Assembly: GCF_042453785.1 (NCBI RefSeq)
Contig: NC_091665.1
Span: 4,599,501 to 4,663,500, forward strand
Source of the DNA: Malus domestica
Taxonomy: Eukaryota > Streptophyta > Magnoliopsida > Rosales > Rosaceae
Reading direction: 5' to 3'
Length of the DNA: 64,000 nucleotides
Part shown: positions 1-12,284 of the stretch, in pieces
Layout: every line of letters starts with the position of its first letter
How positions within the stretch are numbered: position 1 is the stretch's first letter
The notes under the pieces: generated by a model
Told to the model about the DNA's origin: nothing
Database searches by the model: none
What the model saw: only the letters and a program-made list of their open reading frames with translations
Position numbers and translations under genes: made by a program

Positions 1-2247
1 AAAAGTACCTAAAGACAAGAGTGCGTTGTGAGCGGGGGATGAACCCATTTCACATGCAACGTCAGAGCATAAGTAAAGTACAATAGTATGGGTAAGGATC
101 ATACCCTCGGAGGTAGCCACTTATACTGAGATTTGCCAAGAATCCTCATCGATACGACTTTCAGCAGATAAAACCTGGAGGGGCGCAAAAACAAGGGTGA
201 ATGGACCTAAAAATAAAGTTTTAAACCCATATAATTTCCCAGAAAATAATAATACATATGTATATAGAAATCATGCTCGAGAGTAGTGAAAACCAAGTAT
301 ATGCCATGTCAAATATCTCAACAATGAAATAAGTAAGCCATGTGAAATAAATCAATGTAAAATGATATGCCAGCCAAAGTCACTTAATGTGACCTGTACA
401 GCTGAACCTATAGCTCATAAACTAATTTCTGCACACGAGTCGAAACCACCTAATATGGTCTGTACAACAGGCTGGGTGTAAATAAGTAAGCTCAAGTGCT
501 ATGATCACGTGAAGACTGTGTGATAAATCGCAAGTCACCTATGAGTCGGAACCACCTAATGTGGTCTGTACGACAGGCTGACACCTGACTTGGATCCAAG
601 CTGAGCATGCGGTGCAGGAGGTGAACAATCACCTGAAGGCTAAGCCCTAGCCGTGGGCGAAGCATTAACACTGGGGTGCAGGATAATAAGCTTTAAATGC
701 ATCTACGCATAATCATACACAATGCAACCACTATTATCATAATGTACTCACCTGAAGCTTACCTGGGCCTCTGCATCATCATTCAATAGTATGCAAAACT
801 ATTCTAATGCAAATATTAAAATATAATGCTTCCTTGACATGGCATTGAAGTCATAAATTCATTTAAAAACAGTTTTTAGAAATCCTAAAGCATAAATATA
901 TATATATATATAGAAAACAAAAACCCACTCACCTAAGGTCCACGCTACAACCCCCTAGCATGAATATCGAGGCGTCACTAACGATCGTCACCTAGAACAA
1001 ATATTCAGTCACATCTCAAAATTCTTATCTATATAACACGTAACTTACATATCCTATTCGGGAAGATTCGTAAGTCAGATTCCCGATCCGTAAGTTTCTA
1101 ATATCCTCAAATATTATGTACTATAATGTACCAAAATTTGGTGACTATTCAACGGTTGGATCGTTGGCGGACCTTAATGGAACTACGTTCAAATGACGGA
1201 AATTCGTCAATCGAACTTCACCAATGGAATCAGGGTATTCAAATTTCACCTAGGAATGTCAGGGGATGTCTCGGCCCACACGCCGCCGCACGCACCGCCG
1301 TAGGTGGCGGTTAGCCACCCCGACTCGTCAGAAAAATCAACTATTACTAAAAGTTCTCAAATTTTACAAGAATGAAGATCTCAATGAGTGGAGCAACTTT
1401 CATACATGTGACTAAGGTCAATTTGGCCGGCAAAAGCCTCAATTTCATGAAAATATGCTGGAACGCTAGATTTGGGTGTGTTTGACCTCCAAACTCACTC
1501 CAATGCCTCAAACATTGCTTGAGCCTTGCTCTTGGGGTTGAGAGGAGTCTTTTGGTGGTGGTCATCAACGGTGAAACTAGCTGGAGCCACCGGAAAAAGG
1601 TTAAAATTGTCAGATGCCCCCGGGGGTTTGTGGCTTTAATTTGTGAATTTGGGTTAGAAATCTAGAATTTTAACACCATAGAGATGTTGGGCTCGATGAG
1701 AGCTTTTCTTAGACACCGAAATCACCTCAAACGAACATCGGACGGAGGGGATAGGACCGGGTCAAGGAACCGAGTCAGCGGGTTAGAAACGGATCAAGGT
1801 TACCCGGTGCACCTCTTCCTTCTCATTTCCCCTCCTTTCTTCTCTCCCCCATTGGTCACTCTCTCTTTCTCTTCTTTCTAATTGGGCGTCTCGCCCCTCC
1901 TTTCTCTCTTTTATCCTTCATCTCCACCGCCTATCTTTTCTTTCTTTAAATCTAGGCCACACACATGGCTATCCAGATTAATCTCCAAAAATCTGGAGCT
2001 TTCTAGAGAATACCCAATTTACCAAAATGCCCCTACTTTAAATGTTAATATCTCATTCGTTATAACTCCAAATCACGATCCGTTTGCGCATACGCGTCCG
2101 TAGCGACGAGTACTACGGGGATACGCCAAGAAAATGAATCTTACGTAACTCAAAAAGGCAATCAACAAAAGTCACTGCATTTTCCTTGAAGGGCATTTTC
2201 GTAAATTCACTTTATAAAATTGTAATAATTGGGGACGGTTTGTTACA
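1..2247 (-). mobile_element. Hairpin-bearing solo-LTR-like element, copy A (cut by window start)
   Basis: Truncated copy of a family also present at 7914-10555, 46269-48760 and 53900-56138. It is shown reversed relative to the last two copies. Shared landmarks are the segment at 172-210 (aacctggaggggcgcaaaa), hairpin units at 371-404, 437-470 and 545-574, the ccaacggttggatcg-type motif near 1150, and the terminus ggggacggtttgttaca at 2231-2247. The outer end lies outside the window, so no target-site duplication can be checked. The short open frames inside have no recognisable domain and I read them as chance. The family is assigned to solo LTRs because complete copies run TG...CA and have 5-bp duplications; no pol gene is seen here. 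Confidence 0.75.
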
Positions 2248-3486
2248 ATACATGCATGTTTCTGTGAAATACAAGTCTATCAGTTATACATATATGTAGT
2301 TCAATTTAAATAACTAATTATCGGTGTTTCCAATTCCTTCTTCTAGAAAAAGAGACATCACCATTAAAATGTGGATAAGAACCTGTGGTTTTCTAAATTA
2401 GTTTACTATCTGTATGATCTATAAATGAGAAGTTCCTATAAATATTTATAAGCAAGACATATTTGCATTGATGAAGGAACTTAGAAACCGCTCAGGGTTC
2501 TTGATGGGTTTGCAAGTTGCTTTCCAAGATCAAAACCTGGGAATTGTTTAGGTGTTTTGGACAAGAATTCCATGCCAAACAATTACCAATAGTAGTTGGT
2601 AAAATGAAGAGACATGAACAAATTAAAGCAACTGCAATATTGTTTGAAGCGGTGTTTTGATTTAGTGTTCCATTTGCACAAAATGGATATAATTAATGCT
2701 GTCATCTAAATGATGTTATTACAAGAAGATGATAATATTGTCTATCAGAGATTTGTGTTACACTAAAAAGAAGCAGTTTCAGACTGTTAATTGGTACTAG
2801 CAAAGAAGGCGGTTAATTACTATTATGACAAGCATCATAAAGAATCTTGCGCGCAATGACCGTGTTAGCCAGGGATGAAGCCAACTGCCAATTCGTTTGA
2901 AAAGAATAAGACACCGAGAGTGTGGGGCTCTTCTACATGTCTTTTGTACATGTGCAGAAGACGCGATGTTGCTTATTTGGTAAGCAAGGACTACCAATGA
3001 GTTTGTTTTATCATGGTTGTTCATGGTAAGAACACGTTTGTGATAACAATACACAATACATATTCAAATCATAGAGCTTGAACTCATTATGGATGAGTTA
3101 CTTTCATCTTAATAAAATGATGACTGAATTAATAAATAGAGGAGGCTAAGGTCCAACGAAGTGCTTTAACAACCTTAAAGCAATCATAATTTTGAGTGAA
3201 TTGTGGGGTTGCTTAAATATCATTAAGATATAATGGTATTTACTTAACAAGAACATATAAAAGAATTTGCCACCTAAATGTGATAATATACAATTTTAAG
3301 GTGCATAAAGCCTTAGAGATCTTTCTTTAAATACCTTAAATATGGGGGAAGTCTACTTCCTAGTATTAGCAAATTACTTACAAAAGTCCCAACATATATA
3401 TACTTTTGAGGACTTGAAATTGAGAAACAACTACTCTCATATGAAATATAATTTCATCAGATAGATTGTGCACACGATTAAAAAAA
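2248..3486. other. Unannotated AT-rich intergenic DNA
   Basis: No convincing gene, RNA or bounded repeat was seen. Frames are short and closed. The stretch separates copy A from a small MITE. Confidence 0.5.
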
Positions 3487-3640
3487 GGGAGTTTTAATGG
3501 AACACTTCTGGTACTGTTCACTCTTAACGAAAATGACAGTTTAACTTTAAAAAATCACTCCTGGTACTATTCACTTACAACACATTTTTGTCATTTTGAT
3601 TAAAACTCAAAGTTTTCAAACCATTTTCATTAGTTTTCCT
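3487..3640. mobile_element. Small MITE, family also at 45374-45526
   Basis: About 154 bp with inverted ends: the left begins gggagttttaatgg and the right ends ttttcattagttttcct. A second copy with the same ends and the same internal phrase (actcaaa-ttttcaaa) lies at 45374-45526. A/T-rich bases flank it (ttaaaaa-like on both sides), but an exact duplication cannot be fixed. Non-coding. Confidence 0.55.
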
Positions 3641-4001
3641 TTAAAAATAGTCAACCTAGTAGTGGATCCAATTATTAAAGGTTAGACTAGAGAGTAAGTT
3701 GATCATTGAGGGGAATGAGGCTAATGCCAACATAACTAATGAATTAGTCGAGCGGAAATATAACTTAGTTGATTGGAGATCTCATGATCTAAGTTCAATA
3801 GGCAAACTGGTTAAAGAAATTAACAAACTATATACCTCATTCCTATGATGGAAGAAGTGTGCTGGTTGCAGAAGTTTAAAGGTTTTAAATTTATACTTAA
3901 TCTCTAGTTGTCAATTTTTCTAACTTTATCTCTAGTTGTTTATATTAATCTTGTAGACTATTTATGTTGTAATTTTCTTTATGATTATTATCACTATAAT
4001 T
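3641..4001. other. Unannotated intergenic DNA
   Basis: No gene or repeat was recognised here. The stretch ends at the left LTR-like terminus of the gene-capture retrotransposon. Confidence 0.4.
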
Positions 4002-4347
4002 TGTTGATGCACAAAACCGGAGGTCTTGGAACAACATAAATCCGACCGTGGATCTGCAAGAAAGTAAATAACACAGGATATATCGTGGTTCACCCCAAGG
4101 TTTGGGCTACGTCCATACTGATATTGTATTTCTCTGTTTGTGAGGGAGAGAGATGGAAAGAGCTTCTGAGAGCAGATAGCCCTTCTATGGCCTAAGAAAT
4201 TGGCCTCTTCTAATTGTGAGGGTGAAGGGTCCTTTTATAAAATAAGGACTCCTCACTTATTACATATTTGCCAATTCCTTTATTACATAATTACATTTAA
4301 GTCCCCCTAGTATTTATACGAGGTCTAAATACGAATGCCCTAAATAT
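4002..4347 (-). repeat. Left (3') LTR-like copy of the gene-capture element
   Basis: Matches 14136-14482 almost base for base, from tgttgatgcacaaaa to ccctaaatat, including the phrases gtggttcaccccaaggtttg and ggtccttttata-aaataagg. Beyond 4347 the two copies diverge. The left copy runs into tandemly amplified versions of the same sequence. Confidence 0.75.
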
Positions 4348-5140
4348 GGTATAAAAAGTAGTCCCCAAGTCTTCAGTCAAGAGAGTCTTTTGGCTAGAGA
4401 CTTGAAATTCAGTCCATGTGTGGGCCGAAGTAACTAGATGTTGTCTTGAACTGAAGCTCGATATGAGGCGGTGCTCAATTTGAAATGATGCTCAACTAGA
4501 AGTAGCACATGCCGTGAAGTTGCTCGGCTCATGGCTTATGTTGCCTTGGTTGGCTCGCCTTGTGGCGTTAAAGGTGAGGGGGGTCCCTTTTATAGAATAA
4601 GGGCTCACTCCTCAATACATAAATGATGGGCTAGAGTTGATGCTCGCGGCGAGGCGGTTGCTCAGTAGGCGGCGATGCTCTCTAATGGTGGTGAGGGAGT
4701 CCCTTTTATAGAATAAGGGCTCGTTCCTCAATACATAAGTGATGGGTTAGGAGTGATGCTTGCGGCGAGGTGGTTGCTCAGCTGGTGGCGTTGCTCTCTA
4801 ATGAAGGTAAGGGAGTCCTTTTTATAAAATAAGAGCTCGCTCCTCAGTACATCAATAATGGGTGCTCTCTAATGAAAGTGAGGGAGTCCCTTTTATAGAA
4901 TAAGGGTTCGCTCCTTAATACATAAATAATGGGCTAAGTCCCCAAGTATTTTTCATGTGTGTTCTCTAATGAAAGTAAGGGAGTCCCTTTTATAAAATAA
5001 GGGCTCGCTCCTCAGTACATAGATAACGGGCTAAGTCCCCCAAACATTTTCCATAAGGCCCAATATATGGTACATAATGTAGTCCCCCAAGTCTTCGGTC
5101 AATAGAGTCTGTTGGTTGGAGACTTTAAATTGAATCCATG
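4348..5140. repeat. Tandemly amplified LTR-derived repeats
   Basis: A phrase like gggagtcccttttatagaat, followed by aagggctcgctcctca and atacataaatgatgggctaa, recurs about five times between 4570 and 5040. A second phrase, agtccccaagtcttcagtca with the following gagactt...gaaattcagtccatgt, occurs at about 4362-4425 and again at 5070-5140. The unit derives from the ggtcctttta-ataaggactcctca segment of the adjoining LTR-like copy. Confidence 0.7.
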
Positions 5141-5184
5141 TATGGGCCGAAGTGGCAGTTGTTCGGAGGTGGTATTTGTATACC

Positions 5185-5490
5185 CTGCACTGAAGCTTTG
5201 TAGGTGAAGCTTTGCAAGTGAAGCTTTGAAGCTAGAGCTCTGTAAATGAAGCTTTTGAAGCTGGAGCTTTTGTAAATGAAGCTTTTGAAGCTAGAGCTCT
5301 GTAAATGAAGCTTTTGAAGCTGATTGACATGAGTGATGCTCATGAATGTTTATGTTGATTGACATGAGTGATGCTCATAGATGTTGTCATGAGCGATGCT
5401 CATGAATGTTGGTCATGAATGTTTATGTATGATTGTCATGAGTGATGCTTATGAACGTTTATGTATGAATGACATGAGTAATGCTCAAGT
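5185..5490. repeat. Short tandem repeats (gaagctt... and gacatgagtgatgctcat...)
   Basis: Two consecutive arrays. The first repeats gaagctttgaagctagagct and tgtaaatgaagctttt about four times (5185-5330). The second repeats gattgacatgagtgatgctc and atgaatgtttatg about five times (5320-5490). Frames through them are low complexity and not credible genes. Confidence 0.7.
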
Positions 5491-5905
5491 ATAATTTGGA
5501 GTACTGGGGGTACTTTTGATCACCTGGTTGGTGACATGAAGAAGAGTATGGGTTGTACATTTCATCACCTGGTTGGTGGCATGAAGAAGAGTATGGGTTG
5601 TACATTTCATCACCTGGTTGGTGGCATGAATGGCTAGTTGCCAAATGATATTAGAGTACGGATTGTACATTTTATCACCTGGTTAGTGGTAATAACGGCA
5701 AGTTGTAGAATGATTTTGGAGTACTGGGCGTACTTTTGGTCACCTGGTTGGTGATAATAGAGGCAGGTTGCCAAATAATTTTGGAGTACTGGGCGTACTT
5801 TTGATCACCTGGTTAGTGGTAATAGCGGCAGGTTGTCGAATAATTGTGGAGTATTGGGCGTACTTTTGCTCGCCTGGTTGGAGCTATTTTGGGTTTATGG
5901 GCATT
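5491..5905. repeat. Tandem array around cacctggttggtg
   Basis: The core cacctggtt(g/a)gtg recurs at about 5521, 5566, 5611, 5675, 5740, 5803 and 5868. Spacing is first about 45 bp and then about 64 bp. The longer units also share ttttggagtactgggcgtac and a ggcaggttg-aaat tail. Probably LTR or internal repeat expansion of the host element. Confidence 0.7.
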
Positions 5906-6067
5906 CGCCCTCTACACAACATTCCAGCCCATTTATTTTGGGCTTTGCCCTTTTTTTTTTTTTTTTTACCCTCTGATGGGGTTTATACAGATGTCTTCGA
6001 AAGATAAGAAAAATAAATTACATCATACAAAAAACCAAAAAAGTAAACACATTATTCTGGTGGGGTG

Positions 6068-7625
6068 TAGACCTGGCATTCGTGTCGTGTTTTCCATGTT
6101 CGTGTCACTTTTGTGTCATACCCGATATCTTAACGGGTTGTGTTGTGTAACACCCGTTAAAATAAACGGGTAAAATGACCCGACCAGAAATCGACCCGAT
6201 AATATTAACAGGTAATATGACCCGACCCGTTACCTGTTAAGGAAAATATATTTTAAACCAATAAATAATCAAATGAAAAACATAATACTAAATAAGTATA
6301 TATATACCATATTGTCACATCCAAAACATAAAAACGCATTTTTCTTTTAAGTATATTTTCACATACCTAAAGTCTTTAATAGCTTTTTAATTAATGTAGA
6401 AGTGTAAAAAAAATGTAGAAAAAATATATAAACGCTCGTAATGACAAGTTTTACAATTTTCATGAAGAGCTTAACTTCGAAATTCGCTACTATAATCATA
6501 TAAATCATAGATAAAAATTTAACCGTTGATTGTTGTTTACATTTACGCTTCATTATTCTCATCAAATTTTATTTTTTTTTAGATTTTCTTTTTTGAAAAC
6601 TTGATCTATTAGAGGATGCAAGAAGATGAACGGTTTGGATTGTTGATATTATATTCATAGTTTTACGGTTAGTGAAAATATTGCTTGATGTTTATAAAGT
6701 TTCTACAAACTATATGACATCGACTCATATTTCAGTTAACCGTAAATATCGAAATATAATATCAAAGATCTGAACCGTTCATCTTCTTACATTCGCCAGA
6801 TGATCATGTTTTCAAAAAAGAAAATTTAAAAAATGAAAATTTAAAAAATGAAATTCAGTAAGAAGAATAAAGCGTAAATGACAATCGATGGTTAAATATA
6901 AATTTAAGGTTTATGAATTATAGTGTTGGATTTCGAAGCTGATCCCTTCATGAAAGTTGTAAAGTTTGTCACTATGAGTGATTGTATATTTTTTTTACAT
7001 TTTGTACACTTCTACAATAATTATTATTAATTTTATTAATTCTGCCCTCAAATAAAAAACATTAGTCATGAAGGTTTGGAGGATTTTAAAAATCTAAATC
7101 ATAATGTAGGTGTAACCATTATCTACTCGTGGAGGAATAATGATGAATCACGAGTGTTTATATTCTTTCACATTTATCATACTTGTATCTATGTCTTCTT
7201 AGTTATTATACAAATACTATATTAGTTTATTTTAATTTTGGACAACAACATGTTAAGTAAAATTTATCCTAGTAATGATAATAATGAACTTTCATAATAA
7301 AAATAAATAATGACTAAAACTTTTTTTTTTTTAAATTATATAGAATAATAATACAAAACTATATATTTAATATAGAATATATTGTATATATTAATATGAC
7401 TATTGTATTTTATAATAAATCTTTTAGTAATTAAACTTTAAAATTATCAAAATAAATTTTTTCTTAACGGGTCGAAACGGGTTACTCACGTGTTACCCGC
7501 GTGTATACTCGTTAAGAACCTGCTATTAACGGGTCACCCGATAATGACCTGATAAGTTATCGTGTTGACCCGAAACCCGTTATTTTCGTGTCGTTTTTGT
7601 GTCGTGTCAGAAACTGCCGGGTCTA
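6068..7625. mobile_element. Non-autonomous hAT-type element
   Basis: Terminal inverted repeats TAGACCTGGCA (6068-6078) and, on the opposite strand, TAGACCCGGCA (7625-7615). They are flanked by a perfect 8-bp duplication GTGGGGTG at 6060-6067 and 7626-7633. An 8-bp duplication is diagnostic of hAT transposition. Subterminal zones are rich in cgggt/acccg and cgtgtcgtg motifs in inverted orientation. There is no transposase frame, so it depends on another element. The centre holds a large palindrome, listed separately. Confidence 0.85.
6388..7025. repeat. Large imperfect palindrome inside the hAT-type element
   Basis: The arms run from about 6388 to 6670 and from 6715 to 7025. Paired phrases include atgtagaagtgta (about 6397) with tacacttctaca (about 7005), agatgaacggtttggat with gatctgaaccgttcatctt, and cataaaacg/cgtaaa-type blocks. 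The inverted arms are close to 300 bp with a short centre near 6690. It may be a separate foldback MITE or part of the host element. A transcript would form a long hairpin. Confidence 0.65.
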
Positions 7626-7633
7626 GTGGGGTG

Positions 7634-7771
7634 TTTATTCCTTGCTTTTGCTTTCTCTTTTGCTTTCTGCTTTTGCTTTCTCTTTTGATTTCTCTTTTGC
7701 TTTCTGTTTTGATTTCTCTTTTGCGTTCTCTTTTCTCTAAAATGATAGTTGCTTTGGACAGCCTTTCCGAC
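7634..7771. repeat. Pyrimidine-rich low-complexity tract of the host retrotransposon
   Basis: Repeats of tttgctttctcttttgcttt, ending gacagcctttccgac. After removal of the 7777-12611 insertion it joins ccatttgcttttctttggct at 12617, which has the same composition. Overlapping frames on both strands here are compositional artefacts. Confidence 0.55.
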
Positions 7772-7913
7772 ATTGCTGTCACGCCCCAAACCCGGGGTCG
7801 GTAGTAAAAACTTGAACCCGAATCCGAAACGTGAACTAAAAACTAAAAATAAATAAAAAGAAATTGACACGGGTTGGAAAATAAACTCTTCTTATTTAAA
7901 ATAACTCAATAAT

Positions 7914-10555
7914 TGACACACCCCGTCCCGAAGGAGGGTATGCTGGCCGTCACGTGAGAGTGACGTAACCATTTACACAGTTCGGAAGCTTTAAACAAAA
8001 ATACAATTACTAAGATGAAACACCTGAGGGTGAGTCCTACTTTTGTGAATTCTGTCAGAACACCGCTGGATTCCTCGTGGCCACCAAAGCTCTGCTATCT
8101 AGAACCTGGAGGGGCGCAAAACAAAATTGAGTGGGTTAGTAAAACAAAGTTTTTCGAAAACATTTCATTTTAAACATTTCTAACCCCTCGCCGTAAAACC
8201 TGTATACTTTCCCAGAAAATAGAATATAAACATATATATATATATACACATATCATCAAAACTCAGCCCGTCATCTATCAATATAACATCTCAGAAAGAA
8301 TATGCCATGACATGCCAAAATATAATAAGAATGCATCAATATAAATCAGGTGAAATAATAAATCAACCGAAGACCCTACAGTGGTCCTGTACGGCTGATT
8401 CTATAGCTCAATATCCCATCCAGCCGGAGTCACCAACTGTGACCTGTACGGCCCTGCCGGAGTCACCAACTGTGACCTGTACGGCACTACACTGCACATA
8501 AGTCGAAACTACCTATAGTAGTCTGTACGACTAAGATGGTGAAATAATACGCTCTAGTGCTTCTTTCATCAATCATCTGTGCACATAATCTAAGGTCACC
8601 CACCAGTCGGAACCCCTCTAATGGTCTGTACGACTGGCATGTCGTAACCACCTCTAGTGGTCTGTACGACATCCACCTACTTGGATCCAAGGCGAGCGTG
8701 TCGTGTGGTGAATACTATAAGCACTAATACCAAAGGTGCAGTTTATGAGCTCACAACGCAATCACATCATCATTCATTCATATAAACCATATAAACTCCC
8801 TGATACTCACTTGTGCGTCCACAGCACCAATCCACATATATATACGCATCAATATCAATTCATATAATTTATAATATGCATCATGGCAATTGAAAACATA
8901 CTTTCATATAAATTCAATTTCTGGGACAATTAATAGTATATAGGTAATACGAAAACAAAACTGCCCACTCACCTGGAGTTCGCCCAACAACTCCGTAGCA
9001 CCACACATCAAGGCGTCATAACGATCAACGCCTAGAACGATAATCAAATCAAACCTCAGAATTCATATCGATAGAATATATAACTTATATAAAACACGTC
9101 ACTACGTAGTTCGATCCGGAAGATCTGCAACTCAGATTTCAAATCCATAATTTCCAAAGGTCCACAATATACCTCTAGGACACCATCCTAAAATTTCATT
9201 ACCATCCAACGGTCGGATCTCCGTCAATTTCCAAAACCAAGTGACGGTTAACATTCTATTTTATGAACTTACAACTCCAATTCCGGAAGATCCGTAAATC
9301 GGATTCCCAATCCGTAAGTTCCTATAATCCTTAAATATTACGTATTACAATGTATCAAAGTTTGATGACGATCCAACGGTCGGATCGTCAATTCACATTT
9401 TCACCTAACCACGAATCGTAACGAACTTAGGTTCAATTATTCAATTTACGTCCATCAATTATCAAAACTGAACCTAGAACCTTAAACACATGCTAAGAAT
9501 GACATTGGCGGGCCATTGGCCACGTGCCGCCGCACGGGCCGCCGCGGGTGGCGGTTGGCCGCCCCGGTTCGCCGGAAAATCCAACTATTTCCAAAACTTC
9601 TCAAAAAATATAGAATTGAAGATCTCAATGAGTAGAGCAAACTTTATACCTGTGGCCAAGGCCAATTTGGCCTGGAAGAGCTCCAATTTCACCAAAACCG
9701 TGAAGAACCCTAGAATTGGGTGTTTTCAATTCGACCTTCAAATCAACTCCACCGTCCAATTCAATGCTTGGGCTTTGTTCCAGGTCATAAGGGGATGCTA
9801 TGGGTGTTAGAAATTGAAAGAAAACGTTTCAAGTTTTGAAGAAATTTCACACTAAGCTACCGCACACCCCTCACGGTTTTTAATCAAATTTCAAGGCCAA
9901 GCTCCTTGATTTTTGAGGTGTAATAGGAAGAGGAAAGATCATAGAGGGTTTTCCAAGTGATGGATTGATGTAACTCACCGGAAAAATGACGAAATTTTGA
10001 CGAAAATGGGTGAAGAACACCGGCGGGTCGCGCGGGTACACGGGTTGGGGAAAACCCGTTTCTTCCTTCTCTCCTCCGCTTCTCGCCCTCTCTCCTTTCC
10101 TCCTTTCCTTCCTCTGGTTGGCCAGTCATCTTCCTCTCCCCTCTCCCCATTCGGCCTCTCCTCCTTCTTCTCCGATTGGGCAGCTTTGCCCAATCTCTCT
10201 TTCTCTCTGTTTTCTTTTTCCTCTCACGCACACACACATACAAAACTTTCTTTCTCTCATCCCAACCATCCATTTCAAATTCCTTTAATCTAGGCCATCC
10301 AAATTTTAATAATAAAATTTATAAAATGCCCAAACTTCAAACTTTAAAATCTTTTTCGTTATAACTCCAAATCACGAACCGTCTGTGCCCACACGTCCGT
10401 AGTGACGAATACTACGAGGATATGTCAAGAAAACGAATCTTAGATGGCACGACACAACGATTAACCTCGAATAATGCGCATGCCTCAAAGGGCATTTATG
10501 TAAAATCCTTTATTAAAACTTTAAAAATTCTTAAAATTAGGGACGGACTGTCACA
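7914..10555 (-). mobile_element. Hairpin-bearing solo-LTR-like element, copy B (complete)
   Basis: Begins TGACACACCCCGTCCCG at 7914 and ends gggacggactgtcaca at 10555. The flanking 5-bp duplication ATAAT is perfect (7909-7913 and 10556-10560). It is 2642 bp and TG...CA bounded, with no gag or pol. The same family occurs at 1-2247 (partial), 46269-48760 and 53900-56138, the last two in the opposite orientation. Conserved landmarks are the aacctggaggggcgcaaaa block (about 8105), the hairpin array 8361-8672, the gatccggaagatctg block (about 9113) and the stem GACGATCC...GGATCGTC (9367-9389). It is the youngest insertion of this nest. Confidence 0.8.
8361..8672 (-). repeat. Array of six two-tier hairpins in copy B
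   Basis: Each unit reads outer stem, ga(a), inner stem, about 5-base loop, inner stem, ctgta, outer stem. Outer pairs: AATCAACCG/CGGCTGATT (8361/8392), GCCG/CGGC (8423/8449), TGCCG/CGGCA (8455/8482), AGTCG/CGACT (8501/8528), CCAGTCG/CGACTGG (8603/8631), ATGTCG/CGACAT (8639/8667). Inner pairs vary too: GTCAC/GTGAC, ACTAC/GTAGT (8508/8518), ACCAC/GTGGT (8647/8657). Unpaired bases are kept while the stems change together, the mark of conserved structure. Function unknown. Confidence 0.8.
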
Positions 10556-12276
10556 ATAATTCTTTACAAGGCTAAAATAAAGAAATACAAAATTCTATCC
10601 TCACACTTAATCCGATCTCATCCCGTCTACCCTCTTAGATTGTTTAATTCGTGAACCTGCATAACAATAGAGGGGTGAGCTTTAACAGCTCAGTAGGGAC
10701 ATAACCTTATTACAGTAAATTGACAATATTAAATTAAGTGTCATGAAATCATATAGCCAAATATCAAATCATTATTGATAATAATGCATGAATGCAATTG
10801 AACCTCTTCCGCTACCCCCGTTACTTTATATAATAAAACACGCGGACCTGCATGTCCCATACCATGCATTTTACCCCTGCAGAGGTGGTTCGAATGTTCT
10901 ATTATACAAATTAACCCCCCGTAACTCAATCATCCCAATTTCCCCTTTTGTTAGTCATCTTGCCAAAACTCTTCGTCGCCAGTCCCGAATTACCCTTAAA
11001 GAATCTGTGCACTGTGGGCTCACCTGAGACCTGGTACCTGCTAAGAGTTTGACTCAACTACACAAAAGATCATTTCCATTACCCTATTTCCAAATTCCTT
11101 TCTCACCTACAAAGTTCCAACCACTTCTGACACATGAGTGATGCACAAGCAACGTTATTACATCTTTCACATGTCACAATATATCTCCATGTCACAATAT
11201 ATATCTCAACGAATAACATTCCAGTAGTACTAACAAGTAAACAACCAACTAAAGCAATAATCCAAACAATGTCCAACCACATTAATCAACCAACACAAAT
11301 ATAGTACTTCACGAAATTTAATAGAATCAATATCTGTAACGGTCTGCCGTATTTCCCCTACCTGGACTCCAAAGCATTGCACCAACTCTCTATTACAAGA
11401 GTGCACCACTATTGTGATCAATTCCTATTTCACAAGTACAAGCAAATCACTAAAATGCATAACAAATGTAACCCTAGTTAGACTACTTGGTATTACTAAT
11501 CTAACACCACTTGATTCAAAAGTCATTTTGGTCGATATGAAATAATGCAACTGCAATAGAAGACGTTTGAATGTAAAAGGATTTGGGAAATAAGCAATAT
11601 ATATATATAGCTCACTGTATAATACAAGTTCCTCAAAACACTTTGGCTTATATAATTGCATAAAAGCTTTGTCATATTATACATATATACATATATATTT
11701 TCCTGATATGTATCAGTATGAACTATTTTACAAAATAATACTCCAATCGAGTTGGAATTGTAAAAGTCGTTTTATAAGGGTATTACAAATAGACCAACAC
11801 TTTAAATCAAAACAGGCTTTGCATTATCTAGTACTATATAGTGAACAAACTGATCATACCATACTTGAAACCAAAAGGCTGTAGTTGTAAAAATAGGTAT
11901 ACGTTATATAGAATAGTTTTGCATCAAATAGGCAGCATTATATAAAACCCTTGCATATAAAACTTGTTTTGCAGTTTCTGCCTAAAAGCAACCATGAAAG
12001 ACAACGATTTACTACATAAAATAGCTAAGCAAAGAACAAAGAGAGCTGCGAATCATTACCCTGCTGCAGGCTGACATCCCAAGCATGAAGATAAATACGA
12101 ATAATTCAGCACCCTTCTCTCTGATTCTATTTGATTTCTTAATCCCTTCCTCCTATTTGTCTTCTCTTCTCTCCTCTCTCTCTCTCTCAACATATATATA
12201 TACAAACACAACCACATGAGCAGCAAAGCATGCATTGCATGCTAGCTTGTGTTCGAAAACAATGGAGTTGATCTCC

Positions 12277-12284
12277 TATTTATA
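12277..12284 (-). promoter_or_regulatory. TATA box of the 7777-12611 LTR
   Basis: TATAAATA on the minus strand, about 330 bp inside the 5' end (12611) of the element and followed downstream by a (ct)/(ag) microsatellite. The position is sensible for a U3 promoter. Activity is unknown. Confidence 0.5.

Noticed and set aside
7534..7870. Lys/Arg- or Leu/Phe-rich frames on both strands
   Set aside because: Products of the tttgctttctctt repeat, not genes.
8361..8672. CRISPR-like array
   Set aside because: Plant nuclear context, and units vary in the stems rather than having identical repeats with unique spacers.
9884..10293. Several overlapping frames of 70-130 codons on both strands
   Set aside because: They lie in a CT-rich segment of copy B and are low-complexity artefacts. 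The other copies do not preserve them.
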